Origin: Flavobacterium limicola
GTDB lineage: Bacteria > Bacteroidota > Bacteroidia > Flavobacteriales > Flavobacteriaceae
Direction: 5' to 3'
DNA length: 64,000 nt
Assembly: GCF_003634755.1 (NCBI RefSeq)
Contig: NZ_RBXA01000001.1
Span: forward strand, 868,001-932,000
This document shows, one piece after another, positions 1 to 10,262 of this stretch. The notes under the pieces were generated by a model, which ran no database searches, was not told where the DNA came from, and saw only the letters and a program-made list of their open reading frames with translations. Each line of letters begins with the position of its first letter. The first letter of the stretch is position 1. Position numbers and translations under genes: made by a program.

Positions 1-158
1 GGGAAACAGTTTATTTCAATACTATTCAAGGATGGAGAATTGGAAAATTACAAGGCGAAGCTCCTTCTGCTGCGCAAATGCCACCTATGCCTGCTGCTGA
101 AGCTTTTGCACCAGCAACAAACTTAAATGAAGAAGAAGCAGATGATTTGCCATTCTAA
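1..158 (+). CDS. DUF3127 domain protein, C-terminal part
   Basis: Only the last 51 codons are inside the window; the frame begins at base 3 and ends at TAA 156-158. The first residues read as the end of a small OB-like domain (a VYFNTIQGWRI segment), followed by an Ala/Pro/Met-rich linker and an acidic tip ending DDLPF. That tip is the type used by single-stranded DNA-binding proteins to dock partners. The GWRI segment fits the DUF3127 family of Bacteroidetes better than a true SSB, as far as I recall the two families. The start and most of the domain are missing, so SSB remains the alternative. Its role is unknown; SSB-like nucleic-acid binding is an inference. Confidence 0.65.
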   Translation, partial: ETVYFNTIQGWRIGKLQGEAPSAAQMPPMPAAEAFAPATNLNEEEADDLPF

Positions 159-181
159 GACATAAAAAAGTTAAAAATTAG

Positions 182-224
182 AAGTCAGAAGTTTGAGTTT
201 TACTTGAATTTCTGACTTTTTTAT
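182..224 (+). terminator. Terminator after the DUF3127 gene
   Basis: Nine-base arms AAGTCAGAA (182-190) and TTCTGACTT (210-218) can pair around a 19-nt loop and are followed at once by a T-rich run. This suits a Rho-independent terminator separating the upstream gene from aat. The loop is longer than usual. Confidence 0.55.
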
Positions 225-260
225 TTTTTTGAAATTGCCGTTGATTTTTGAAATTGAAAA

Positions 261-899
261 ATGTATTATTTATCTCCAGAATTATTTTTTCCTCCTGTTG
301 ACCAAGCCAATCGCGATGGAATTTTAGCCGTTGGCGGTGATTTATCTCCGGAACGCTTACTACTTGCTTACAAAAGTGGTATTTTTCCTTGGTTTGAAAA
401 TGGTGAACCCATTATGTGGTGGTCACCAAACCCAAGAATGGTTTTGTTTCTGGATGAGTTGGTAGTTTCCAAAAGTATGCGTAATATCCTAAATCGGAAT
501 AGTTTTAAGGTTAATTTCAATCAGAATTTTAGAGACGTAATTTTTAATTGTCAAAACATAGAACGTGATGGTCAAAACGGAACTTGGATTACGAATGATA
601 TGATTGAAGCCTATTGTAAACTTCATGAATTAGGAATCGCTAAATCAGTTGAGGTTTGGCAAGATGAGGTTTTGGTTGGTGGTTTATATGGAATTGATTT
701 AGGTCATGTTTTTTGTGGTGAAAGCATGTTTTCAAAAGTTTCGAATGCTTCCAAGGTGGCTTTTATAGCTTTGGTGAACCAATTAAAGGCAACCAATTAT
801 AAATTGCTGGATTGTCAGGTTTATAATCCGCACCTTGAAAGTTTGGGTTGCAGGGAAATTGACAGAATCGATTTTATGGAAATATTGAAAAGCAAATAA
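261..899 (+). CDS. aat: Leucyl/phenylalanyl-tRNA--protein transferase
   Basis: This cytoplasmic enzyme moves Leu or Phe from a charged tRNA to the N-terminal Arg or Lys of proteins, which marks them for ClpS/ClpAP degradation under the N-end rule. The 212-residue length is normal. Family hallmarks are visible: GGDLS at 25-29, a GIFPWF segment near 40-45, the WWSPNPR segment near 53-59, and FCGESMFS at 151-158. The ATG at 261 gives the expected N-terminus beginning YYLSPE. It lies about 100 bp after the upstream gene and ends only 3 bp before the convergent thiF stop, with no terminator between them. Confidence 0.96.
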   Translation: MYYLSPELFFPPVDQANRDGILAVGGDLSPERLLLAYKSGIFPWFENGEPIMWWSPNPRMVLFLDELVVSKSMRNILNRNSFKVNFNQNFRDVIFNCQNIERDGQNGTWITNDMIEAYCKLHELGIAKSVEVWQDEVLVGGLYGIDLGHVFCGESMFSKVSNASKVAFIALVNQLKATNYKLLDCQVYNPHLESLGCREIDRIDFMEILKSK

Positions 900-902
900 C
901 AC

Positions 903-1613
903 TTAAAATCTTAATTTTTTAAAACTCCAATCTAGTGTGTTAAAAAGAATTAATTCATTTTGCAATGTTGGTAAATCCATAATTAGTTTCAAAGTTTCAT
1001 GCGCCATCATTGTGCCAATTATCCCAGAGAGCGTGCCCAAAACGCCATTCAAATTACAATTGGGAATATCTTTTGGACTGGGTGGTTCAGGGAATACGTC
1101 ACGAAGATTTTTACTTCCATTATGATTGAAAACCGCCATTTGCCCTTCAAATTTTAAGATACTGCCATAGACTACAGGTTTCACTAACATCACACAAGTA
1201 TCATTTACTAAATAACGAGTAGCAAAATTATCGCTCCCATCAACAACTACATCAAAATTCAGGATGATTTGCGCCGCATTCTCAATAGTTAATTTTTCTT
1301 CAAAAGCAATAATATCAATCAATGTATTTAAAGTTTCCAAAACAGATTTTGCAATAATTGCTTTTGATTGACCAACGTGCTCTTCAGTATATAGGATTTG
1401 ACGGTGTAGGTTGTGTAATTCTATTGTGTCAAAATCTACAATTCCTATGGTTCCAATTCCGGCCGTTGCTATATATTGCAAGATAGGACACCCTAATCCG
1501 CCAGCACCAATCACTAAAACTTTGGCATTCTTGAGTTTTTCCTGTCCGGAATCTCCTATTTCCGGTAACATCATTTGTCGGTTGTAGCGTAAAAAATCCT
1601 GTATAATACTCAT
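903..1613 (-). CDS. thiF: ThiF/MoeB-family adenylyltransferase
   Basis: This E1-like enzyme adenylates the C-terminal Gly-Gly of ThiS so that it can accept sulfur for thiazole synthesis. The 236-residue protein has the Rossmann nucleotide loop GAGGLG (36-41), the acidic strand end at D60, the Arg at 71 and Lys at 84 of the ATP site, and a DGSDNF segment near 125. It lacks the C-terminal rhodanese domain found in some MoeB relatives. Its place as last gene of the thi operon, 19 bp after thiH, argues for ThiF rather than the molybdopterin enzyme MoeB, which is the alternative reading from sequence alone. Confidence 0.9.
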   Translation of the reverse strand: MSIIQDFLRYNRQMMLPEIGDSGQEKLKNAKVLVIGAGGLGCPILQYIATAGIGTIGIVDFDTIELHNLHRQILYTEEHVGQSKAIIAKSVLETLNTLIDIIAFEEKLTIENAAQIILNFDVVVDGSDNFATRYLVNDTCVMLVKPVVYGSILKFEGQMAVFNHNGSKNLRDVFPEPPSPKDIPNCNLNGVLGTLSGIIGTMMAHETLKLIMDLPTLQNELILFNTLDWSFKKLRF

Positions 1614-1632
1614 CTTGCTGTAATATAAAATG

Positions 1633-2754
1633 TTAATCTATTTTTGTGTAGCTCCTGTCCCAATCTTTCCAAACGGGTTCATATCCTTTACTGGAAATGA
1701 CTTGTGCAATCTCAGAAGCCGATCGTTCGTCACTGATTTCGAATTGTTCCAAGGATTGCGAATCAACGACATAGCCGCCAGGATTAGTTTTAGAACCGGC
1801 ACTCATACTGGTAATGGCTATTGGGATAATATTGTCCCGGAATTTTTCATTTTCACGCGTCGACAGGGAGATTTCTAAATCTTCATTCCACAAGCGGTAG
1901 GCACAAATGAGTTGGGTTAAATCGGTGTCATCCATGATAAAGTTGGGGTCAATCACTCCTTCTGCCGGACGTAATCTGGGGAAAGAAACCGCATATTTAG
2001 TTTGCCAGTATGTTTTTTGTAAATAATCTAAATGTAATGCATTGAAAAAACTGTCTGTACGCCAATCTTCCAATCCTAATAAAACACCCAACCCAATTTT
2101 ATGAATACCGGCAGTTCCCACTCGATCCGGTGTTTCTAAGCGAAAGTCAAAATTTGATTTTTTCCCTTTTGTATGATACTGTTTGTAAACATCACGATGA
2201 TACGTTTCTTGGTATACTAAAATCGAATAGATTCCAGCGTTATGCAATTGCTCGTATTCTTCTGTTGACAAAGGTTGCACTTCGGCTGAAATAGTAGAAA
2301 AGTTATTTTTTATTTGAGCAATTGTCTTTAGAAAATAATGAATGTTTACGGTATGGTTTGCTTCGCCCGTTACTAACAAAACATGATCAAATCTCGCTTT
2401 TTTTAAGACCTCAATTTCCAATGTAATTTCATTTTCGGTAAGTGTTTTTCGCTTGATTTTGTTGTCTAAACTAAAACCACAATACGTACAAATGTTTTGG
2501 CATTCGTTGCTTAAATACAAAGGAGCATACATTTGAATCGTTTTGCCAAATCTTTTTTGGGTTAGTTCATGTGCTTGTTGCGCCATTTGTTCTAAATAGG
2601 GTTGCGCAGCGGGTGAAATGAAGACCAAAAAATCATCTAAATTTCGTTTGTTTTTAGCCAATGCCCGTTCTACATCTTTTGGTGTAGTTTGGTATATTTT
2701 GGATTGAATGGTATCCCAATCGTAATTATCAAAAACCGATTTAAATGTGTTCAT
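1633..2754 (-). CDS. thiH: 2-iminoacetate synthase (tyrosine lyase)
   Basis: ThiH is a radical SAM enzyme that splits tyrosine into p-cresol and dehydroglycine, the glycine-derived part of the thiazole ring. The 373-residue protein has the CxxxCxxC cluster motif at C85, C89 and C92, and family-typical segments further on (SAEVQPLSTEEYEQL, SAGSKTNPGG). Presence of ThiH and absence of a ThiO glycine oxidase in the operon indicate the tyrosine-dependent route. It sits between thiG and thiF. The 82-bp gap to thiG contains a dispersed palindrome. Confidence 0.96.
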   Translation of the reverse strand: MNTFKSVFDNYDWDTIQSKIYQTTPKDVERALAKNKRNLDDFLVFISPAAQPYLEQMAQQAHELTQKRFGKTIQMYAPLYLSNECQNICTYCGFSLDNKIKRKTLTENEITLEIEVLKKARFDHVLLVTGEANHTVNIHYFLKTIAQIKNNFSTISAEVQPLSTEEYEQLHNAGIYSILVYQETYHRDVYKQYHTKGKKSNFDFRLETPDRVGTAGIHKIGLGVLLGLEDWRTDSFFNALHLDYLQKTYWQTKYAVSFPRLRPAEGVIDPNFIMDDTDLTQLICAYRLWNEDLEISLSTRENEKFRDNIIPIAITSMSAGSKTNPGGYVVDSQSLEQFEISDERSASEIAQVISSKGYEPVWKDWDRSYTKID

Positions 2755-2802
2755 CGTTTAAGTTGGTTATTTAGGAAGCGTCATTTTTATTATTCAGTTT
2801 TG

Positions 2803-2835
2803 GCTCCCTCTCCTTTGGAGAGGGTTGGGGAGAGG
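2803..2835. repeat. Dispersed palindrome between thiG and thiH
   Basis: CCCTCTCC (2806-2813) and GGAGAGGG (2817-2824) form a perfect 8-bp stem with a three-base loop, followed by TTGGGGAGAGG. It is strikingly GC-rich for its surroundings. From memory, this phrase recurs between genes in many Bacteroidetes genomes, so I call it a REP-like repeat. It lies inside the thi operon, after the thiG stop and before the thiH start, and has no T-tract on either strand. Confidence 0.6.
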
Positions 2836-2836
2836 A

Positions 2837-3607
2837 TTATTCATATAGAAATGCAGTCAAAGGACTTGAAGCCATTGCTCGATTATGTTGTTGCGCGATT
2901 TTTGCTTCAAATGCTTTTCGGCCTGCAATAACAGCTTCTCTAAAAGCCTTTGCCATCAGTATTGGGTTTCCTGCAACGGCAATCGCAGTATTTACTAAAA
3001 CTGCATCAGCTCCAAGTTCCATTGCCTTAGCAGCATCAGAAGGTGACCCAATTCCGGCATCTATAATTACTGGAACTCTACTTTGTTCAATTATGATTTC
3101 TAAAAAATCGATAGTTTTCAATCCTTTATTACTCCCAATGGGCGAGCCCAAAGGCATCACCGCTGAAGTTCCGGCATCTTCCAAACGCTTGCACAAAACC
3201 GGATCCGCATGAATGTAAGGCAAAACAATAAAACCCATTTTAGCTAATGCTTCCGTAGCTTTTAAGGTTTCAATCGCATCAGGCATTAAGTATTTTGGAT
3301 CAGGATGAATTTCTAGTTTTAGCCAATTGGTTTCTAATGCCTCACGGGCTAATTGTGCGGCAAAAATGGCTTCTTTGGCATTTCGTGCTCCGGAGGTATT
3401 GGGTAATAAATTAATTTTCGGGTGTTTCAGATGTGCTAAAATGGCATCTGTTTCAGTTTCTAAATCAATACGTTTTAAGGCTACGGTTACTAACTCGCTC
3501 CCGGATGCTAAAATGGCTTCTTCCATTTGTTTATTCGAACCAAATTTTCCTGTGCCTAAAAACAAGCGGGATTCAAAGGTTCTGTCTCCTATTTTAAATG
3601 GTAACAT
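2837..3607 (-). CDS. thiG: Thiazole synthase
   Basis: ThiG is a TIM-barrel enzyme that joins deoxyxylulose 5-phosphate, dehydroglycine and sulfur from ThiS thiocarboxylate into the thiazole phosphate. I place the start at the ATG at 3607 ([11 protein letters not shown]), giving 256 residues, the usual family length. A further ATG at 3646 would add 13 residues of thiE-overlapping sequence and is less likely. Recognisable segments are the RLFLGTGKF opening, the KLEIHPD strand carrying the Schiff-base lysine, GSPIGSNKG and [12 protein letters not shown] phosphate-binding loops. The gene overlaps the end of thiE by 14 bp. Confidence 0.96.
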   Translation of the reverse strand: MLPFKIGDRTFESRLFLGTGKFGSNKQMEEAILASGSELVTVALKRIDLETETDAILAHLKHPKINLLPNTSGARNAKEAIFAAQLAREALETNWLKLEIHPDPKYLMPDAIETLKATEALAKMGFIVLPYIHADPVLCKRLEDAGTSAVMPLGSPIGSNKGLKTIDFLEIIIEQSRVPVIIDAGIGSPSDAAKAMELGADAVLVNTAIAVAGNPILMAKAFREAVIAGRKAFEAKIAQQHNRAMASSPLTAFLYE

Positions 3608-4226
3608 ATAATTTGTGGTTAAGTTGATTGATAAGTTGCGATGCATTTTCGGTTTGTGTAATCAAACCGGAAACGGCTATGCCGTGAATTCCAGTTTTCA
3701 TTAGACTTTCTACATTTTCAAGTGTGATTCCTCCAATGGCATAAATAGGGATTTGGATGTTTTTTGCCTTCATTCGACCGATAATCGACCGATAGCCTTC
3801 CAATCCTAAAATCGGACTTAGATTTTGTTTGGTCGTTGTAAATTGGAATGGACCCAGGCCAATATAATCACAATTTTCGGCTGTTCTTTGAAGCACATCT
3901 TCAAAAGTATTTGCGGTGCCTCCAATGATTTTTGTTTTTCCTAAAATGAGTCTTGCTTCTTCAACGCTCATGTCACTCAAACCTAAATGAACTCCATCCG
4001 CATCCAATTGTTTTGCTAAGTAGACGTTGTCATTGATGATAAAAGTGGCTGAATATTCTTTGCATAACATTTTTACGGTTTCCGCCAACGTGAAAGTATC
4101 ATCTGAATAATTTTTTTTGAATCTCATTTGTATCCATTCGCAACCATTATCCAATGCTTTGTGGATGTTATATAATTGTTCTTCGACTGTATTTCCTTGC
4201 GAAATGTATTGTAATTGGTTATGCAT
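3594..4226 (-). CDS. thiE: Thiamine phosphate synthase
   Basis: ThiE couples HMP pyrophosphate to thiazole phosphate, giving thiamin phosphate. The 210-residue barrel has the expected [29 protein letters not shown] and [13 protein letters not shown] segments and the C-terminal AIGGI phosphate loop. Of the two ThiE/TenI-type proteins in this operon, this one keeps the fuller set of ThiE substrate residues, so I assign it the synthase role. It overlaps thiD by 8 bp upstream and thiG by 14 bp downstream, suggesting translational coupling. Confidence 0.92.
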   Translation of the reverse strand: MHNQLQYISQGNTVEEQLYNIHKALDNGCEWIQMRFKKNYSDDTFTLAETVKMLCKEYSATFIINDNVYLAKQLDADGVHLGLSDMSVEEARLILGKTKIIGGTANTFEDVLQRTAENCDYIGLGPFQFTTTKQNLSPILGLEGYRSIIGRMKAKNIQIPIYAIGGITLENVESLMKTGIHGIAVSGLITQTENASQLINQLNHKLYVTI

Positions 4227-4974
4227 AATGGTATCCTAATTTGGTTTGGTTAGATTGTAAATAGGTTTCTGTATATTTTTTGGCATTAGTACAGGCAGTT
4301 TTCAGGTCTTGTTCTAAAGCTATATTGGCTGTAATGCCTGATGATAATACGCAGCCGGAGCCATGTTTTTCGAAAACTGAAGCATTTTTTGCCGCAAGCC
4401 TGAAAATTTCATTTTCCAGATATAAATAATCAACGCCTATTTCGTCTGGATTATGACCGCCTTTTAGTAAAACGGCGCAATATTCCGAAAGGTTTTCTGC
4501 GATTGTTTCTGCATTAATTTCTTCCGAAGACAATTGTAAAATCTCATCGTAATTGGGCGTTATCAAATCAATTTCTTTCAATATTTCAATCAAAAAAGCT
4601 TGGTTTTTGATGCTTATAAAATCGAATTCGGTAGTGGATTTCAGAATGGTATCCCAAACAATTTTTGTTTTTGGCGAAAGCCTTTTCACGGTAAAAACAA
4701 TTTCTTTTAAATAATCCAATGAAGGAACAATTCCAATTTTTACGGCTTTGATACTATATTTTTTGAATAACATTTCTAATGAACGCAAAACAAAATTCAA
4801 GTCTGTCCATTGCATTTCGAAGAACTCATTTTCGGTTTGAATGGTATTTCCAGTATTTACTGCAAAACCATAAACATGATGTTGCTCGAATGTTTTCGCA
4901 TCGGCCAAAATCCCTGCGCCTCCGGAAGGGTCAAAGCCTGCAATTGTTAATACGAAAGAACGATTTGCTGACAT
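4219..4974 (-). CDS. thiD: Hydroxymethylpyrimidine / phosphomethylpyrimidine kinase
   Basis: ThiD phosphorylates HMP and then HMP phosphate to give the pyrimidine pyrophosphate used by ThiE. The 251-residue ribokinase-fold protein starts with the typical TIAGFDPSGGAG loop (about 9-20) and carries KHGSGC near residue 203, the anion-hole motif that usually reads GTGC in this family. The second half is somewhat diverged. It overlaps the TenI-like gene by 28 bp and thiE by 8 bp within the thi operon. Confidence 0.92.
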   Translation of the reverse strand: MSANRSFVLTIAGFDPSGGAGILADAKTFEQHHVYGFAVNTGNTIQTENEFFEMQWTDLNFVLRSLEMLFKKYSIKAVKIGIVPSLDYLKEIVFTVKRLSPKTKIVWDTILKSTTEFDFISIKNQAFLIEILKEIDLITPNYDEILQLSSEEINAETIAENLSEYCAVLLKGGHNPDEIGVDYLYLENEIFRLAAKNASVFEKHGSGCVLSSGITANIALEQDLKTACTNAKKYTETYLQSNQTKLGYHYA

Positions 4975-5546
4975 AGTTTATAATTTTCTATTGGGTTATT
5001 GCTGTTCCAAATGGTACCTAAAAGCGCCACATCATCAAAATCATATTTCAATGCAATCTTGATTCTCTCGAATGTAATTCCTCCTACTGCAATCAGTGCA
5101 GTTTTGGTATTATTTCTTTGTTTTAATTCTTTTTCAAAATCAATATCCGAAATGTAATTTGTTTTGGAAATACTTTCGAAAACGGGCCCGAAAAACGCAT
5201 AATCGAAAACATCAGATAATTTTTCAAAATCAGCCATTTTGTGAATGGAAGTACAGAGTGTGAATCTATTTTCTTTCCATTTTTTTAAACTTTCTTCAGA
5301 CGTTTCATTTCGTTTTTTTTCTGTAAAGTGAATGCGACGTATTCCAAACTCTACGGCCAATTGATGATGACTGTGTAAAACCAAATTTTGTCTATAATCC
5401 GATTTTATTTCAAACAAGAAAGCTTTCATTTTTGCTACAGAAAAATCTGGTTTTCGAATATGAAATAAATCCATTCCATTTTCGAAAAGAAGATTTATAG
5501 TGCTGATTTCATTCTTTATAAGAGTGGGATTGGAAATAACGATCAT
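4947..5546 (-). CDS. Second ThiE/TenI-family protein
   Basis: This 199-residue TIM-barrel protein belongs to the thiamine phosphate synthase/TenI superfamily. Segments that align by eye are DLFHIRKPDFS near the start, YAFFGPVFESISKTNY, and AVGGITFERI near the C-terminus. It has RRIHFTEKK where ThiE has the GVHLGxxD loop, so a ThiE role is doubtful. Its place between thiC and thiD suggests TenI-like thiazole tautomerase activity, converting the ThiG product into the form ThiE uses; this is inference. It starts 4 bp after the thiC stop. Confidence 0.8.
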   Translation of the reverse strand: MIVISNPTLIKNEISTINLLFENGMDLFHIRKPDFSVAKMKAFLFEIKSDYRQNLVLHSHHQLAVEFGIRRIHFTEKKRNETSEESLKKWKENRFTLCTSIHKMADFEKLSDVFDYAFFGPVFESISKTNYISDIDFEKELKQRNNTKTALIAVGGITFERIKIALKYDFDDVALLGTIWNSNNPIENYKLCQQIVLSY

Positions 5547-5550
5547 TTAT

Positions 5551-7462
<1,912 letters not shown>

Positions 7463-7478
7463 CTTTAAATTAAAATGT

Positions 7479-7685
7479 TTATCCTCCTTGAGTAGCAGAG
7501 ATGATGAGGATGTCGTTATTTTCTTGTATAGGATGGGAATTCCAGTTGGATTTTGGAATCACGGTATTATTAATGGCTACAGCAATTCCGTTTTGTTTTT
7601 CGGGAATTTCCAAGTCAAGAAGTGCCTGAACAGTTAGACTGTCAGTTGCAAAATGTTTTGTTTGATTGTTGATTTTGAGCTCCAT
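7479..7685 (-). CDS. thiS: Sulfur carrier protein ThiS
   Basis: ThiS is a small ubiquitin-like protein whose C-terminal Gly-Gly is adenylated by ThiF and converted to a thiocarboxylate, the sulfur donor for ThiG. The 68-residue product ends ATQGG as required, with the usual beta-grasp pattern and the IAVAINNTVIPKSNW segment. It is the first gene after the TPP riboswitch. AGGA lies directly against the ATG (AAGGAATG), too close to act as a normal Shine-Dalgarno site; Bacteroidetes often do not use one. Confidence 0.93.
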   Translation of the reverse strand: MELKINNQTKHFATDSLTVQALLDLEIPEKQNGIAVAINNTVIPKSNWNSHPIQENNDILIISATQGG

Positions 7686-7760
7686 TCCTTTTGAATTTAG
7701 TATATAGTTATACTTTAGGAATGGCTACAATGACACATAAATGTGCGCGGAAGTCATCTT

Positions 7761-7840
7761 ACTTTTCCCTACGCTAGTATGAACTAGATCAGGTTCAGAG
7801 GGTAATTCTCAGCCTACAATGTTGTAGACACCCCTAAAGT
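7761..7840 (-). promoter_or_regulatory. TPP (THI-box) riboswitch
   Basis: Read on the minus strand, this region has the conserved THI-box parts in order: ACTTT of P1, GGGGTG, the CTGAGA loop, ACCC, GAACCTGATC, and the 3' half AGCGTAGGGA followed by AAAGT, which pairs with the first ACTTT. It lies 75 bases ahead of thiS and would shut off the thi operon when thiamin pyrophosphate is abundant. I see no strong terminator hairpin between it and thiS, so control at translation initiation is the likelier mode (inference). Confidence 0.96.
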
Positions 7841-7846
7841 GTGAAG

Positions 7847-7854
7847 CAAATGTA
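7847..7854 (-). promoter_or_regulatory. Probable thi operon promoter (-7 box)
   Basis: TACATTTG on the minus strand matches the Bacteroidetes -7 consensus TAnnTTTG exactly. A start about 5 nt downstream falls near 7842, directly before the first base of the riboswitch P1 stem, which supports the call. No TTG was found at the usual -33 distance. Confidence 0.6.
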
Positions 7855-7928
7855 ATAGTTTTTTTGTTTAAAGTTTCAGATTTAAAGTTTTATTTGTTAA
7901 TTTTTTAAAGATGAAAACGGATTGCTCA

Positions 7929-8489
7929 TTACTCTTTCTTCCAGCAATTTGCTACGTGATCATCAACCATTCCGGTGGCTTGCATGTGCGCATAAACCAC
8001 CGTAGAACCCACAAATTTGAATCCGCGTTTTTTTAAATCTTTGCTGATTTCATCCGAAAGTGGTGTGGTTGCAGGAACTTCTTTTAAGGATTTTCGGTTG
8101 TTTTGAATTGGTTTTCCCTCGGTAAATTTCCAGATGTAATTAGAAAAACTACCAAATTCGTCTTGGACTTTCATAAATGCAACGGCATTAGAAACAGCTG
8201 CGCGAACCTTCAATTGATTGCGGATAATTCCCGCGTCAAGGAGTAATTCTTGAATTTTATCTTCGGTATAAAGAGCGATTTTTTTATAATCAAAATCATC
8301 AAAAGCTAGTTTGAAGTTTTCTCTCTTTTTAAGGATTGTAATCCAACTTAGTCCCGCTTGGAAAGTTTCCAAGATTAAGAATTCAAATAATTTTTGGTCC
8401 TCATAAACTGGGACTCCCCATTCTTCATCATGGTATTTTTCGTAAATATCAATTCCAACGCACCATTTACATCTTGTTTTTTCTTCCAT
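7929..8489 (-). CDS. tag: DNA-3-methyladenine glycosylase I
   Basis: Tag removes 3-methyladenine from alkylated DNA as the first step of base excision repair. The 186-residue protein has the family's YHDEEWGVP segment near residue 19, the ETFQAGLSW helix with the catalytic-site Glu, the GFKFVGSTVVYAHMQATG stretch, and the expected zinc ligands: cysteines near the N-terminus plus His and Cys in DDHVANCW near the end. It starts 3 bp after the stop of the queuosine-precursor transporter gene, so the two are probably cotranscribed. Confidence 0.95.
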   Translation of the reverse strand: MEEKTRCKWCVGIDIYEKYHDEEWGVPVYEDQKLFEFLILETFQAGLSWITILKKRENFKLAFDDFDYKKIALYTEDKIQELLLDAGIIRNQLKVRAAVSNAVAFMKVQDEFGSFSNYIWKFTEGKPIQNNRKSLKEVPATTPLSDEISKDLKKRGFKFVGSTVVYAHMQATGMVDDHVANCWKKE

Positions 8490-8492
8490 GTT

Positions 8493-9146
8493 TTATTCTT
8501 TTTCAGAGGCTAAATAGTTTTTTATAACATAATGACCCAAGTATATCAATGGCGTCAAGAGAATGGCAATTCCGAGTTTAAAAGTATAGCCTGTTAATGC
8601 AGATGTGATAAAAGTATCAAAGTTAATTTTACCGGGTAACCAAAAAGCGATTCCCAGTACAATAAAAGAATCAAATAATTGAGAAATTATAGTGGAACCT
8701 GTTGCTCTAAGCCAAATTTTATTATTTCCTGTACGGTTTTTGAAAAACCAAAAGATAGTTACATCAATCAATTGTGAAACTAGAAATGCGATGATACTTC
8801 CAACGATGATCCACATACTTTGCCCAAAAACTGCAAAAAATTGGTCGTCGTTTACCGGACTTATTCCTTTTGCTGCGGGAATACTTATGGCTAAAAACAA
8901 GAGGATAAAAGCATAAGCAATTAAACCGGCTGTGATTAAAGACAGTTTTTTTACTCCTTTTTCTCCAAAATATTCATTTATTAAATCGGTGGTTAGGAAA
9001 ACGATAGGCCAGGGTAAAATACCGATACTCATTACAAATGGACCTATTTGTATCAGTTTTCCACCGATGAGTTCTGCGGTAACGGCGTTAGTAATGAAGA
9101 TTCCTGCTAGAATAACAAAGACAAGTTCTTTTTTGGTTTTAAACAT
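8493..9146 (-). CDS. yhhQ: Queuosine precursor transporter (YhhQ/VUT family)
   Basis: This 217-residue inner-membrane protein has about six hydrophobic segments and the family signature region with ITNAVTAELIGGKL near the N-terminus and LTTDLINEYFGEKG near residue 52. YhhQ/DUF165 proteins import queuosine precursors such as preQ0 or preQ1. A queG gene for the last step of queuosine synthesis is present elsewhere in the window, which fits. It lies upstream of and is nearly contiguous with tag. Older annotations call the family a vitamin uptake transporter. Confidence 0.88.
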   Translation of the reverse strand: MFKTKKELVFVILAGIFITNAVTAELIGGKLIQIGPFVMSIGILPWPIVFLTTDLINEYFGEKGVKKLSLITAGLIAYAFILLFLAISIPAAKGISPVNDDQFFAVFGQSMWIIVGSIIAFLVSQLIDVTIFWFFKNRTGNNKIWLRATGSTIISQLFDSFIVLGIAFWLPGKINFDTFITSALTGYTFKLGIAILLTPLIYLGHYVIKNYLASEKE

Positions 9147-9163
9147 AAAAAAAAATTAGTATT

Positions 9164-9171
9164 CAAATTTA
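9164..9171 (-). promoter_or_regulatory. Possible promoter for yhhQ-tag
   Basis: TAAATTTG on the minus strand is an exact TAnnTTTG match 17 bases ahead of the yhhQ start codon. It follows the tsf terminator, where a new promoter is expected. No clear -33 TTG is seen, so confidence is moderate. Confidence 0.45.
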
Positions 9172-9190
9172 GGGTTTTATTTTTAAAAGA

Positions 9191-9228
9191 AAAATCCCAT
9201 CTCATTTTTTCAAATAAGATGGGATTTT
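9191..9228 (-). terminator. Terminator after tsf
   Basis: AAAATCCCATCT (9191-9202) and AGATGGGATTTT (9217-9228) form a perfect 12-bp stem with a 14-nt loop. On the minus strand the stem is followed by a T-rich run, so this ends the rplM-rpsI-rpsB-tsf transcript. Confidence 0.88.
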
Positions 9229-9281
9229 ATATAAATTCGGATTGTGAAATTTACTAATGTGATTTCGTTCCTCGCAATAAA

Positions 9282-10244
9282 TTATCCTAAAGTAACTCTT
9301 TTGAAACCTGTAATCTCAACGTTGAATCCTTTAACATAATCGCTAACTTTTTTACTGTCATCTTTGATGAAGTTTTGATCTAATAAGGCTTTCTCTTGAT
9401 CTAAAGTAGTATTGTCAGAGATGAAACGTTGAACTTTTCCAGGGATAATTTTATCCCAAATTTGTTCTGGTTTACCTTCAGCTTTTAATTCAGCTTTAGC
9501 ATCCTCTTCAGCTTGTTTTAAAACTTCTTCAGTTAATTGAGAGAAAGAAATGTATTTAGGAACATTTTTCAATGTTTTTCCTAAACGTTTTGCTTCTTCA
9601 TTTTCTTTTTCGATGATAGCAATACGAGCAGCAAGTTCAGACTCAACAAAAGCAGGATCAAAATCCTTGTAAGATAATGTATCAGCTCCCATTGATGCTA
9701 CTTGCATAGAGATGTCTTTAGTTATAACGTCACCATTAGCAATTGGTGCAGATATTGCAGTTAAAGCAGCAATTTTGTTAACGTGAACATAAGATCCAAC
9801 GAAAGCACCTTCTAAAATTTCAAAACCACCGATTTCAATTTTTTCTCCAATTACTCCAGTTTGCTCGATTAGTTTTTCAGCAACAGTAATTCCGTTGAAA
9901 TCTGAAGCTAAAAATTCCTCTTTAGAAGAGTAGTTAATCGCTCTTTCAACTAATTCTTTAGCTAAAGTTACGAAAGCTTCGTTTTTACCTACGAAATCTG
10001 TCTCACAGTTTAAAGTGATGATAGCTCCTTTAGTTTTGTCTGCATTAATAAAAGATACAGCAGCTCCTTCAGAAGATTCACGGTCAGAACGGTTAGCAGC
10101 TACTTTTTGTCCTTTTTCTCTAAGGTTTTGAATAGCTTTGTCAAAATCTCCATCAGCTTCAACTAAAGCCTTTTTACAGTCCATCATTCCGGCACCTGTA
10201 GTTTGTCTTAATTTATTTACGTCTGCAGCAGTAATTGTTGCCAT
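9282..10244 (-). CDS. tsf: Translation elongation factor Ts
   Basis: EF-Ts releases GDP from EF-Tu so that it can be recharged with GTP. The 320-residue protein begins with the UBA-like domain (VNKLRQTTGAGMMDCKKAL, about 9-27) and contains the TDFVGKN motif near residue 81 that contacts EF-Tu. It is longer than E. coli EF-Ts (about 283) because of insertions in the dimerisation half, common in Bacteroidetes. It follows rpsB by 111 bp in the usual rpsB-tsf order; the gap holds a repeat related to the one before thiC. Confidence 0.97.
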   Translation of the reverse strand: MATITAADVNKLRQTTGAGMMDCKKALVEADGDFDKAIQNLREKGQKVAANRSDRESSEGAAVSFINADKTKGAIITLNCETDFVGKNEAFVTLAKELVERAINYSSKEEFLASDFNGITVAEKLIEQTGVIGEKIEIGGFEILEGAFVGSYVHVNKIAALTAISAPIANGDVITKDISMQVASMGADTLSYKDFDPAFVESELAARIAIIEKENEEAKRLGKTLKNVPKYISFSQLTEEVLKQAEEDAKAELKAEGKPEQIWDKIIPGKVQRFISDNTTLDQEKALLDQNFIKDDSKKVSDYVKGFNVEITGFKRVTLG

Positions 10245-10262
10245 AATTTTTTTATTTTAAAG

